DNA from: Bacteroidota bacterium
Lineage (GTDB): Bacteria; Bacteroidota; Bacteroidia; Chitinophagales; Chitinophagaceae
Assembly: GCA_018266575.1 (NCBI GenBank)
Contig: JAFEAE010000007.1
Coordinates: forward strand, 1 to 64,000
Direction of reading: 5' to 3'
DNA length: 64,000 nt
Position 1 is the first letter of the stretch. Every line of letters begins with the position of its first letter. Of the stretch, positions 27,103-35,183 are shown one piece after another. A model generated the notes under the pieces. That model saw only the letters and a list, made by a program, of their open reading frames with translations, ran no database searches and had not been told where the DNA came from. The position numbers and the translations under genes are program-made.

Positions 27103-28671
27103 ATGAAACTATCATCAATCATACTTGCAGGAGCGATCACCATAACCGTATTCGGTTCATGTAAAAAAGATTTGCTCAACACCAACACAGATCCGAATTC
27201 AGTATCTGTAGATGTGTTCGATCCGAATAATATTTTAACGGCTGTGCAATTGTATTACACCGGGAGCACAGACAATGCAATTGAAGTAGAAGAAACCGAA
27301 ATACAAGGCGCGGGATGTTTTATCCAGCATTGGGCATCAACTTCCGGATATTATTTCGGCGATAAATATTTATTCAGCCCCGGAGGTTGGGGATCATTTT
27401 TCGATCACGTTTATCCATCAACCGTAAAATATGCAGTTGACCTTTACACAACAACACAAGGTAAACCGCAATATAAAAACCTTCACCAGATCGCGAGGAT
27501 AATGAAAGCGATGACGTTTGAGCGTATAACAGATGTGTATGGGGATGTTCCTTATTTCCAGGCAGGATTGGCTTATCACGGCTCTGTATATTTTCCGACT
27601 TATGATAAACAACAGGATATTTATACAGATCTTTTAAAAGAAGTTTCTGAAGCGGTGGATAGTTTGGATGATAATGCGGACCTGCCTGTTGGCGATATGT
27701 TCTATTCACATTCATCAGATCAGATAGGTGCATGGAGAAAATTTGGAAACACATTATTGCTACGTATGGCAATGCGCCTGACAAAAGTTGATCCGGAAAC
27801 TGCAAAGACTTATGTAAACAAAGTGATTGGAAATACAATGCAGAGCAATGACGATAATGCAATTGTTCAACATGGTACAAACGATCCGCTTACGATCAAT
27901 AGGATTTACAGGGGAATTGGTGAAGATGGGGACATTCAGTTATCAGGGCAGATCAGTAAAACATTTATTGATTTTTTGAAAGATAATAATGATCCAAGAT
28001 TGCCTGTACTTTCTTATGTTTATCCGCAAGGGTTTTCTCCGGGCGATGATCCTTCTGGTGGTTCTTCAGATCCTGCAGATCAAAATGGATTGCCTAATGG
28101 TTACGATGGTGGGAATACTGCAACAGGCATTATTAATTATCCTGGATATCTTGGAGATTTGACTTTGTATTCACGTCCAAGCCCGATCATCTTTAATGCG
28201 ACCGCGCCAACATTAGTATTAACGTATGCTGAATCAGAACTCCTGCTTGCAGATGCTGCTGCTCGTTGGGGAATCGGAGACGCAGCAACACATTATAATA
28301 ATGGAGTGCTTGCCGCAATTACTGAATTAGGAGCTTATGGCAGTGACGGAGAAATTGATTCTCAGGATGCTCAGGATTATTTGGATGCACATCCTTATGA
28401 TCCGGCAAATGGATTAGAAATGATCAACACGCAATTCTGGGCTGCAACTTTTTTTAATGAATATGAAGCATGGAGCAACTACCGCAGAACAGGTTTTCCG
28501 GTATTAACTCCGGTTACATACCCGGGTAGTCAATCTTCCGGGGCAATACCAAGAAGAATGGTATATTCTACAGTTGATAAACAAGTGAACAATGCGAATT
28601 ATAATGATGCCGTATCAAGGTTGAATGGTGGAGATAAAATCACGAGCAGAATGTGGTGGGATGTGCAGTAA
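27103..28671 (+). CDS. SusD/RagB family nutrient-binding outer membrane lipoprotein
   Basis: Surface lipoprotein of 522 residues partnering the SusC-like receptor. The lipobox is FGSCKK, giving an N-terminal lipidated Cys. The sequence (FERITDVYGDVPYFQAG, then WRKFGNTLLLRMAMRLTKVDP, and ESELLLADAAARWG) matches the SusD-like_2 branch, built on TPR-type helices. It is the last gene of a two-gene operon, followed by a strong terminator at 28720. Confidence 0.93.
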   Translation: MKLSSIILAGAITITVFGSCKKDLLNTNTDPNSVSVDVFDPNNILTAVQLYYTGSTDNAIEVEETEIQGAGCFIQHWASTSGYYFGDKYLFSPGGWGSFFDHVYPSTVKYAVDLYTTTQGKPQYKNLHQIARIMKAMTFERITDVYGDVPYFQAGLAYHGSVYFPTYDKQQDIYTDLLKEVSEAVDSLDDNADLPVGDMFYSHSSDQIGAWRKFGNTLLLRMAMRLTKVDPETAKTYVNKVIGNTMQSNDDNAIVQHGTNDPLTINRIYRGIGEDGDIQLSGQISKTFIDFLKDNNDPRLPVLSYVYPQGFSPGDDPSGGSSDPADQNGLPNGYDGGNTATGIINYPGYLGDLTLYSRPSPIIFNATAPTLVLTYAESELLLADAAARWGIGDAATHYNNGVLAAITELGAYGSDGEIDSQDAQDYLDAHPYDPANGLEMINTQFWAATFFNEYEAWSNYRRTGFPVLTPVTYPGSQSSGAIPRRMVYSTVDKQVNNANYNDAVSRLNGGDKITSRMWWDVQ

Positions 28672-28719
28672 TACGAATTGACAATTCATAATGTATAATT
28701 GATAATTGCTGAAACGTTT

Positions 28720-28760
28720 GCCCTTATTGAATCGTTCAAAATTCAATAAGGGCATTTTGT
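28720..28760 (+). terminator. Terminator after the susCD pair
   Basis: GCCCTTATTGAAT (28720-28732) and its exact complement (28741-28753) form a 13-bp stem with an eight-base loop, followed by ATTTTGTT. The spacer before it (28676-28710) is a heptamer-type run related to ATAATTG. Confidence 0.8.
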
Positions 28761-28813
28761 TGGATTATTATAAAAAATAAATTAGAAATAAATCAAGCAG
28801 GAGCGCATGGGCA

Positions 28814-28849
28814 TCCCTCTCCTCTGGAGAGGGAACAAGGGTGAGGTCC
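28814..28849. repeat. CTCTCC/GGAGAG palindromic element (intergenic copy)
   Basis: CCCTCTCC and GGAGAGGG flank TCT, followed by AACAAGGGTGAGGTC. The same core with the trailing GGTGAGG recurs at 45536 and, in a diverged form, inside paaC at 51145-51180. Confidence 0.7.
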
Positions 28850-28854
28850 AAACC

Positions 28855-28886
28855 AAAAAGCTTCTTCATTTTTGAAGAGGCTTTTT
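28855..28886. terminator. Probable bidirectional terminator before the lipoprotein gene end
   Basis: AAAAAGC-TTCTTC, loop ATTTT, GAAGAGGCTTTTT form a stem with flanking A and T runs on both sides. It lies 59 bases beyond the stop of the minus-strand gene at 28945, and could also back up the susCD terminator. A near copy occurs at 29528. Confidence 0.6.
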
Positions 28887-28944
28887 GTTGAATGAAAAAA
28901 TTTTATCGTGGAATATAAAGCAGCTATACAACGCTTTGCTCTGC

Positions 28945-29370
28945 TCATTGCTTTCTTTTTATATAGTAAACAGAATCCGGGAAACCAGCCGCAATAACAT
29001 ATTGAACATGGTCGGATTTGTCGAAATAAAAATCAATTCTGCGGATTACACTGTCATCGGCGCTTCGTTGATTGTATGTGTCATGAGAAGGGGGTAGCAT
29101 AGGAGACGAACGTTGAGTAGAAGCATGCACTTGAACATCGCCGGATTTTGCCAGAGGAGAAATAGATAAGTAAGAATAGTCGAAGCGCATGATGTAACCA
29201 TCAGTCACGTTTGTCTTTTCTTTGTAAGCACCATAGGCGTTGCTTACTGTTTGTTCTGTAGCGCCATGCCAGTTTTTTGTTAAACGGTCGCTGGCTGTCA
29301 GCGTGATTTTTTTGTAAGGGGAACAGGAAAGAATAAAAATAAAAACAAGCAGGTAGATGTTTGATTTCAT
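28945..29370 (-). CDS. Hypothetical lipoprotein
   Basis: 141 residues from the ATG at 29370, chosen because it opens a lipoprotein signal (MKSNIYLLVFIFILSCSPYKK). The longer frame to 29439 adds an implausible leader. The mature part contains SDRLTKNWHGATEQTV and two short beta-rich segments (GYIMRFDYSYLSI, IRRIDFYFDKSDHVQYVIAAG). I know no function. This small outer membrane or periplasmic lipoprotein type is frequent in Bacteroidota. It stands alone between two terminator-like hairpins. Confidence 0.6.
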   Translation of the reverse strand: MKSNIYLLVFIFILSCSPYKKITLTASDRLTKNWHGATEQTVSNAYGAYKEKTNVTDGYIMRFDYSYLSISPLAKSGDVQVHASTQRSSPMLPPSHDTYNQRSADDSVIRRIDFYFDKSDHVQYVIAAGFPDSVYYIKRKQ

Positions 29371-29527
29371 GCAGGCAAATTTTAGTGTGTTGAAATTAAA
29401 CATTCGAGCACGCAAGCAATCACCGATAATTAAAATCAAATGTTAAAACATAAAATCACAAAGATATTCCGGTACTCAGTGGATATCCGTTGCATATTCT
29501 TCAAAGCAGAATAATATCAGAAACAAA

Positions 29528-29554
29528 AAAGCCCCTTCAAAAATGAAGAGGCTT
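29528..29554. terminator. Hairpin between the lipoprotein gene and the tRNA-like RNA
   Basis: AAAGCCCCTTC, loop AAAAAT, GAAGAGGCTTT with one mismatch. It is similar to the hairpin at 28855, so the pair brackets the lipoprotein gene. It may act in either direction. Confidence 0.5.
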
Positions 29555-29588
29555 TAATATGAAAATTCTAAACACATGAGCAAGCTGA

Positions 29589-29617
29589 AAATTTTTTATC
29601 ATACTGATAAAAAATTT
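29589..29617 (-). terminator. Terminator directly after the tRNA-like RNA
   Basis: Arms AAATTTTTTATC and GATAAAAAATTT are perfect complements (12 bp) around a five-base loop, beginning two bases after the acceptor-like 3' end of the RNA. The AT-only stem with built-in T-run is a plausible intrinsic terminator and supports minus-strand transcription of the RNA. Confidence 0.6.
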
Positions 29618-29618
29618 G

Positions 29619-29791
29619 CTGTAGAGGGAGGACTCGAACCTCCACGGGGCAGTTAGCTGTAGCGCAATGTTGTGGTGGTCAACCCCAGTCGACCCCGCTT
29701 TTAGGCGAGCCCGGCACTACACTACGTTTATCCTGTGATCCCCACCCCCGAGACAAGAGGGCATGTCTGCCAAAAATTCCATCACTCCACA
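29619..29791 (-). ncRNA. tRNA-like RNA of about 173 nt with an oversized variable region
   Basis: On the minus strand the ends fold as a tRNA. The acceptor is TGTGGAG with CTCTACA (one G-T), extendable by a C-G pair. The D arm resembles tRNA-Leu (ATGGAA...GGCAGACAT with the loop GG kept). An anticodon-like stem CCCTC/GGGGG has a seven-base loop TTGTCTC, and a canonical T arm reads GGAGG-TTCGAGT-CCTCC. Between the anticodon and T arms lie about 99 bases instead of the usual 4-24, containing their own stems (TGTAGTGC/GCGCTACA, GGTCGAC/GTTGACC) closed by TGGGG/CCCCG. No CCA is encoded. The nominal anticodon would be GTC but position 37 is a pyrimidine, so decoding is doubtful. Confidence 0.6.
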
Positions 29792-29942
29792 GTGTTATCG
29801 AATGTTTCAATGAACTTGATAATGCAATATTAAACGATATTCATAGAGTATTAAAATATTTTCAAGAAAAATTTTAAAAATTTTGACAGAATGCAAATAA
29901 TTGCTTAATATAGTAGATAATTTTAAAATTACTGCTTTAAAA

Positions 29943-30413
29943 ATGAACGGAAAATTGAATCTGGACAAATTAGATCTCCAAATTATCCAGGAAATGATCG
30001 AAACTGCTGAAATCTCTTATGCAGATCTTGGAAAAAAATTGTTTGTATCTGGTGGGACTATTCATGTGCGCATAAAAAAATTACAGGAATGTGGTGTAGT
30101 GAAAGGTACAAAATTACATGTTGATCTGAAACATTTAGGTTATGATGTGATCGCCTTCATCGGGATTTTTTTAGAGAAAAGTTCCTTGTATGATTCTGTT
30201 GCGAAAGAACTGCGGCGCATTCCGGAAATTGTGCGCTTGAATTATACAACAGGAAACTACAGCATGTTCGCAGAAATCGTTTGCAAGGACATCAATCAAC
30301 TGCGTTATGTATTGCATGATGAACTGCAAAAAATAAAAGGCATCGAACGTACAGAAACATTTATTTCACTCGAAGAAAGTTTTAGCAGAAATGTACAGGT
30401 GTTTAAGGAGTGA
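29943..30413 (+). CDS. Lrp/AsnC family transcriptional regulator
   Basis: 156 residues from the ATG at 29943 (the frame opens earlier at TTG 29901). The N-terminal winged helix-turn-helix (LDKLDLQIIQEMIETAEISY, then LGKKLFVSGGTIHVRIKKLQ) is followed by the RAM effector-binding domain (residues 75-150). It is divergent from the tRNA-like RNA and shares its upstream region, so it could regulate that RNA or itself. Target amino acid or genes are unknown. Confidence 0.88.
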   Translation: MNGKLNLDKLDLQIIQEMIETAEISYADLGKKLFVSGGTIHVRIKKLQECGVVKGTKLHVDLKHLGYDVIAFIGIFLEKSSLYDSVAKELRRIPEIVRLNYTTGNYSMFAEIVCKDINQLRYVLHDELQKIKGIERTETFISLEESFSRNVQVFKE

Positions 30414-30491
30414 ATGCTGAATGGTCAATGGTGAATTGGCAAATGATAACGTATGTTGCATTTAAGTCTGACGACTGATAACCGACGACCG

Positions 30492-31634
30492 TTAACTGAT
30501 TCTCCCCTTCCAATCATAACTCCCAAATTTTCCAAGCCAGCCAATAACTACGGTGTATAAAATATGAAATGGTTGAAGAAAAGGAAAATAAACCATCAGT
30601 TTTTGTTGCCCGAAAAATAGCGAAACAGCTCTTACAAAAGAGAACTCGATGATCGTTTTTGCAGAAAGCAGGATAAGAAAAACAAGCAGATACATTAAAT
30701 TAAAAAAAGAAAGCAGCAGCAAGGCAACCAGGAATGCATTGATGACATATACAAAAAACAGGATCCGGAAAATTCGTTTGTCATCGTATTTATCTGCTTT
30801 GCTTGACCAACGGATGCGTTGATTAAAAAATCGTTTCCATGTTCTTTCCGGTTGCGTAGTAACTATTGCCTTTTTATTTTTCAGGAAAAAAACCTGCTCA
30901 GGATATTTTGTATAGATTTTATGCATCAGCAACATATCATCACCCGAAGGGATATTATCAATTCCACGAAAACCATTCACTTCAAAAAAAACATTCTTTT
31001 CGTAAGCAAGGTTTGCTCCGTTACACATCGAGTGAAAACGCTTGTAAACTGATGCACCGGTAATTCCCTGCAGCGTAATAAAGTCAAGTGTTTGGAATAT
31101 GGAAAGAAAAGAATTGTTCGCATTGATTTTTACAGGGGCTGCTATAAATTTTGCATTTGCTGAATTATGAAATGAAGCAATTGTTTCTAACCATCGCTCA
31201 TCAAAAACACAATCTGCATCTGTTGTAATTATTAGCTCACCGTTTGCATGATTGACCGCCGTTTCAATCGCAAATTTTTTATAGGCTTTGATATCTGTTG
31301 AAACGAAATCAGCGAGTTTAATGGGGATGATATTTTTTTCAACCAACAAAAATTGTTGTAAAATATTCCAGGTATTATCTGTAGAATGATCGTCAACAAT
31401 GAGCACTTCAAACAGATCTTTCGGATATGTTTGTTTTAATAAAGATTGAATACACTGCGAAATATTCTTCTCTTCATTTCTTGCAGGAATAATTACAGAG
31501 ATTTTAGCAGAAAGAATTTGGCTTGATGGGAAAAAATCAGGCATTGGGATTTTTTTCCATGCTTTATAATAATACCCGATCAATATCGCATAAGGAAAAA
31601 ATAAGACAATAGCTGTTCCGATGATGATGAACAT
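30492..31634 (-). CDS. Membrane-bound family 2 glycosyltransferase
   Basis: About 380 residues from the ATG at 31634 (a TTG at 31658 is an alternative). An N-terminal helix (residues 1-20) precedes the GT-A domain with SVIIPARNEEKNI, VDDHSTDNTW, the TDADC metal-binding motif and QRIRWSSK (QxxRW of processive-type enzymes). Two or three C-terminal helices complete it. It probably transfers a sugar to a lipid or polymer at the inner membrane. The downstream direction is towards Lrp (convergent), and the alpha/beta hydrolase gene is upstream on the same strand. Confidence 0.87.
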   Translation of the reverse strand: MFIIIGTAIVLFFPYAILIGYYYKAWKKIPMPDFFPSSQILSAKISVIIPARNEEKNISQCIQSLLKQTYPKDLFEVLIVDDHSTDNTWNILQQFLLVEKNIIPIKLADFVSTDIKAYKKFAIETAVNHANGELIITTDADCVFDERWLETIASFHNSANAKFIAAPVKINANNSFLSIFQTLDFITLQGITGASVYKRFHSMCNGANLAYEKNVFFEVNGFRGIDNIPSGDDMLLMHKIYTKYPEQVFFLKNKKAIVTTQPERTWKRFFNQRIRWSSKADKYDDKRIFRILFFVYVINAFLVALLLLSFFNLMYLLVFLILLSAKTIIEFSFVRAVSLFFGQQKLMVYFPFLQPFHILYTVVIGWLGKFGSYDWKGRIS

Positions 31635-31669
31635 GAAATGTGTTTGATAAAACTCCAAATTATAAAAAT

Positions 31670-31745
31670 TTAACGCAGAGTTCGCGGAGTCCGTAGAGAA
31701 ACATGAATTATTTTAAATCTTAGCGCACCCTGCGCCTCTGTGTGA
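31670..31745. repeat. CGCAGAG/CTCTGTG-type spacer repeat
   Basis: The gap between the glycosyltransferase and hydrolase genes holds AACGCAGAGTTCGCGGAG and, in opposite orientation, CCTGCGCCTCTGTG. These are short oppositely oriented motifs that can pair imperfectly. This type of dispersed sequence also appears in pieces at 3790-3860 and 32630-32660. Confidence 0.5.
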
Positions 31746-31756
31746 AACGATAAAAG

Positions 31757-32578
31757 CTATTTTTCTATTAAGCGAATTATCGTTTCATGGTTCCTTTCAT
31801 GCAGTAGCTGATGTCCGCCGGGGACAACAACAAGTTCAGAGAGGTTTTCAATTCCTGTTAAAAAAGCTTTGGCACGTTCAAAACGAATAATGCGGTCGTG
31901 CTCGCCATATAATAACCGGACATTTATTTTCTCCCGTACGATTTTTTGTTTTATTTTTTTTAGTGACGGCTTGATTTTTCGCATTGTCGTCCAGCGATTA
32001 TATAGATCATCACGTACCTGTTTATTGTGGATATAATAATCAACAAATTTAAATACACTTTGATTAATGATGTGCAAACGGTTCATCCGTTTCAGGATAT
32101 TCAAAAACAAACCGGGTTTTTTCATTATAAACCTGAACAGTCGGTTTCCTAAAAATGTTTGAGTACTCAGCCAATACCAGAAATTTATCTTTAATCCGTC
32201 CGGTGCAACGAGAATGATTTTTTTTATGACTAACGACGTTTGCTCTGTCAATGTAAGTGAAACACGTGCGCCCATACTATAGCCGAGCAAAAAACATTCA
32301 GTAGAAATAATTGCAGAATCTTTCAACATCTGTTGAACAATTTCAAGCAGATCTTCTACTGAAAAATTCAACCCTTCATTCCATATTGTTTGCCCGTGAA
32401 AGGGAAGTTCAATTGAAATAATGCTGAAATCTTTCCCGATATATTTCTCCAGAAAATCAAACGACGAAGCAGATTCTCCATAACCATGAAAACATAATAA
32501 AACCGGCTTGTTTGTAATGTCATTTCTTCTATAATGAACTCTCGAAGATTTATATGTAACGAAAAAAGATTCCATCAT
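31757..32578 (-). CDS. Alpha/beta hydrolase
   Basis: Cytosolic hydrolase of 273 residues. The oxyanion motif CFHGYGESASSF, the nucleophile elbow GYSMGAR, the acid in LYGEHDRIIRF and the catalytic His in VVPGGHQLLHER form the full triad. Two adjacent ATGs (32578 and 32575) are possible starts. It precedes the glycosyltransferase gene on the same strand, separated by a repeat-filled gap. The substrate cannot be predicted. Confidence 0.87.
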   Translation of the reverse strand: MMESFFVTYKSSRVHYRRNDITNKPVLLCFHGYGESASSFDFLEKYIGKDFSIISIELPFHGQTIWNEGLNFSVEDLLEIVQQMLKDSAIISTECFLLGYSMGARVSLTLTEQTSLVIKKIILVAPDGLKINFWYWLSTQTFLGNRLFRFIMKKPGLFLNILKRMNRLHIINQSVFKFVDYYIHNKQVRDDLYNRWTTMRKIKPSLKKIKQKIVREKINVRLLYGEHDRIIRFERAKAFLTGIENLSELVVVPGGHQLLHERNHETIIRLIEK

Positions 32579-32772
32579 TTCATCTTAAAGCTATTGATTT
32601 ATTTAACGAGTTTAAGATTTAGTGTTTCTCACAGATAACACAGATTTCACAGATAGAAAGATCAGCACGAAGCATGAACATCTTATACAAATCAGCGTTC
32701 CATAAATATAATTTTCGTGAAATTCGAGCTAATTCGTGTAATCACTCTTAACAAAAAAATTACCCGCCAACC

Positions 32773-32821
32773 TTTGTTCTTACAAAAAAGTTTCAGTAAG
32801 TTTGATTAGTTGTTTAACTAA
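32773..32821 (+). promoter_or_regulatory. marR promoter with overlapping MarR-type operator
   Basis: TTTG at 32773-32776, a 20-base spacer and TAAGTTTG at 32797-32804 match the Bacteroidota promoter consensus exactly. The palindrome TTAGTT-GTTT-AACTAA (32806-32821) covers the expected transcription start, five bases before the ATG. This placement is typical for autorepression. Confidence 0.7.
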
Positions 32822-32825
32822 CTAT

Positions 32826-33266
32826 ATGCCAAACAACCATTTTAAGAAAGGTGAACTTTATAGCTTTATAACCGGAAAAGCATCAACAGCGATTGCACGC
32901 AGGCTTCAAAAAAAATTCAATGCAGCAGGATTGAATTTAACCATCGAGCAATGGAGTGTGTTATATCATCTATGGAAAGAAGACGGCAAAAGCCAACAGG
33001 AATTGTGTAATGCCACATTCAGGGATAAACCAAGCATAACACGCCTTGTAGATAATTTAGAAAAATTGCAATTGGTAAAACGCGTGGCTTCGGAAAAAGA
33101 CAGGCGTATAAATATTATTTATTTAACAAAGCAAGCATTGAAATTAGAAGAACAAACGATGCAGCTTGCAGAAGAGACACTGAACGATGCGCTTGCAGGT
33201 GTGCCTGCAGACCAGGTGAATTTGTGCAAAGAGGTTTTGCAAAAAGTGTACGACAACCTGAAATAA
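32826..33266 (+). CDS. MarR family transcriptional regulator
   Basis: 146 residues from the ATG at 32826. A winged helix-turn-helix core is seen at about 40-110 (LTIEQWSVLYHLWKEDGKSQ, ATFRDKPSITRLVDNLEKL, VASEKDRRINIIYLT). It is followed 28 bases later by an acyl-CoA dehydrogenase gene on the same strand, suggesting an operon in which MarR responds to an acyl-CoA or fatty-acid-type ligand. A palindrome over its own promoter supports autoregulation. Confidence 0.9.
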   Translation: MPNNHFKKGELYSFITGKASTAIARRLQKKFNAAGLNLTIEQWSVLYHLWKEDGKSQQELCNATFRDKPSITRLVDNLEKLQLVKRVASEKDRRINIIYLTKQALKLEEQTMQLAEETLNDALAGVPADQVNLCKEVLQKVYDNLK

Positions 33267-33294
33267 CTTTTACTTACCATATAAAACATTTTTT

Positions 33295-35088
33295 ATGAGC
33301 ACCGCAACAGAAAACAAAAAAGCATTGAAAGGCGGGGAATGGTTGATCAAAGAAAGCGCCCCGTTTGACGCATTTACTCCCGAAGAATTTAATGAAGAGC
33401 AACAAATGGTAAAAGATATGTGCGCTTCATTTTTAGATGCTGAAGTGTTACCGGTTATCGACCGCATTGACAAACTTGAATCGGGATTAATGCCATCATT
33501 GCTCGCAAAAGCAGGCGAACAAGGTTTGCTCGGTACTTCTATTCCTGAACAATACGGTGGATTGGGAAAAGATTTTATCACGTCTACCTTAGTGAATGAA
33601 GGGCTTGGTGGCGGGTTTTCTTTTTCCGTGGCAATTGCTGCACACACCGGGATTGGAACACTTCCTATTTTATATTTCGGAACAGATGCACAGAAGGAAA
33701 AATATATTCCGAAACTGGCAAGCGGCGAATGGAAAGGATCGTATGGATTGACAGAGCCAAACAGTGGAAGCGATGCACTCGGTGCAAAAACCACAGCAAA
33801 ACTTTCTGATGATGGGAAATATTATATTCTTAACGGACAAAAATGCTGGATCACCAACGGCGGTTTTGCCGATGTATATACTGTGTTTGCAAAAATTGAT
33901 GGTGATAAATTTTCTGCATTTATAATCGAACGAGGTTTCGAAGGATTCACGCAGGGCCCGGAAGAGCACAAGATGGGAATCAAAGGTTCTTCAACTGTTC
34001 AATTATATTTCCAGGATTGCAAAGTGCCTGCAGAAAATTTGCTCGGTGAAATTGGTAAAGGGCATATCATCGCATTCAATATTTTAAATATCGGCAGGTT
34101 GAAATTATGCGCAGCTGCATTAGGCGGAGCGAAACGTGCAACTACAACAAGTATTCAATATGCAACCACAAGAGAACAATTCAAAACTGCGATTGCAAAT
34201 TTCGGTGCGATAAAAAATAAAATTGCCGAGATGGCAATTAAAATGTGGGTGGCGGAAAGTGCTTTGTACAGGACCGCAAAATCGATCGATGAAAAAGAAA
34301 TTGAATTGCAGGCAGCAGGAAAACCGTTTAATGAAGCACTGCTTGGAGCTGCAGAAGAATATGCTATTGAATGTGCGATGCTGAAAGTATTCGGAAGTGA
34401 AGTATTGGATTTTGTTGTGGATGAAGGTGTACAAATTCATGGTGGTAATGGCTTCAGCGATGAATATATTATTTCGAAAGCATACCGCGATTCACGCATC
34501 AATCGCATCTATGAAGGAACGAATGAGATCAACCGGTTGCTCACTGTTGATATGGTATTGAAGCGTGCAATGAAAGGAAGATTGGATCTGATGGGGCCGG
34601 CTATGGCTGTATCAAAAGAACTGATGAGCATTCCTGATTTTGGTAGTGGAGATGATACACCATTTGCGAAAGAAAAGAAAGCAATAGTAGATTTCAAGAA
34701 AGCGATATTGATGGTTGCCGGTGCTGCTGTTCAGAAATTGATGATGAAGATAGAAAGCGAGCAGGAAATATTAATGAACATTGCAGACATGGCAATTGCA
34801 ACTTTCCATGCAGAAAGCGCATTGTTGCGGGCAATGAAGCTCGTTGATCAACGTGGAGAAAATGCCTGCCGGTTTGAATTAGATATTATGAACACTTATT
34901 TATATGATTCTGCAGACGGCATTAATAAATCAGGCAAAGACGCAATCAATGCATTTGCCGAAGGAGATGAGCAACGCATGATGTTGCTTGGGCTGAAACG
35001 TTTCACCAAAGTAGATGCATTCAATAGTAAGGATGCAAAAAGAAGGATTGCGGCAAAACTTATAGGAGAAAACAAGTATCCGTTATAA
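33295..35088 (+). CDS. Acyl-CoA dehydrogenase, long VLCAD/ACAD9-like form
   Basis: FAD enzyme of 597 residues that oxidises acyl-CoA at the alpha-beta bond in fatty acid degradation. The flavin-binding motifs YGLTEPNSGSDA and CWITNGG, and the catalytic Glu in RINRIYEGTNEINR (near residue 405), are present. The extra C-terminal region of about 180 residues marks the long subfamily. It is the second gene after marR and is followed by a strong terminator, so the pair looks like a small operon. No electron-transfer flavoprotein gene is seen here. Confidence 0.92.
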   Translation: MSTATENKKALKGGEWLIKESAPFDAFTPEEFNEEQQMVKDMCASFLDAEVLPVIDRIDKLESGLMPSLLAKAGEQGLLGTSIPEQYGGLGKDFITSTLVNEGLGGGFSFSVAIAAHTGIGTLPILYFGTDAQKEKYIPKLASGEWKGSYGLTEPNSGSDALGAKTTAKLSDDGKYYILNGQKCWITNGGFADVYTVFAKIDGDKFSAFIIERGFEGFTQGPEEHKMGIKGSSTVQLYFQDCKVPAENLLGEIGKGHIIAFNILNIGRLKLCAAALGGAKRATTTSIQYATTREQFKTAIANFGAIKNKIAEMAIKMWVAESALYRTAKSIDEKEIELQAAGKPFNEALLGAAEEYAIECAMLKVFGSEVLDFVVDEGVQIHGGNGFSDEYIISKAYRDSRINRIYEGTNEINRLLTVDMVLKRAMKGRLDLMGPAMAVSKELMSIPDFGSGDDTPFAKEKKAIVDFKKAILMVAGAAVQKLMMKIESEQEILMNIADMAIATFHAESALLRAMKLVDQRGENACRFELDIMNTYLYDSADGINKSGKDAINAFAEGDEQRMMLLGLKRFTKVDAFNSKDAKRRIAAKLIGENKYPL

Positions 35089-35109
35089 AGAAAAAAAATA
35101 TTTTACCGA

Positions 35110-35140
35110 AACCTGCTTACTTAACAAGCAGGTTTTTTTA
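35110..35140 (+). terminator. Terminator after the acyl-CoA dehydrogenase gene
   Basis: AACCTGCTT and AAGCAGGTT flank ACTTAAC, followed by TTTTTTA. This is a classical intrinsic terminator. Confidence 0.85.
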
Positions 35141-35183
35141 TGAATGTGATTTCGTAAATGCAAAGCGAGCTATCTTTAGGCAA

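Noticed and set aside
27374..27880. 168-residue frame opposite the SusD-like gene
   Set aside because: Cys/His/Tyr-rich shadow translation typical of antisense frames, without a start context.
29619..29791. tmRNA or an intron-containing standard tRNA
   Set aside because: No tag reading frame and far shorter than tmRNA. The anticodon-like 3' strand (GGGGG) directly follows the loop, so the extra bases lie in the variable region, not in an anticodon-loop intron; they are also too short for a group I intron.
33270..33794. 174-residue frame antisense to the acyl-CoA dehydrogenase gene
   Set aside because: Serine/proline-rich shadow of a well-conserved gene in another frame; no protein-like features.
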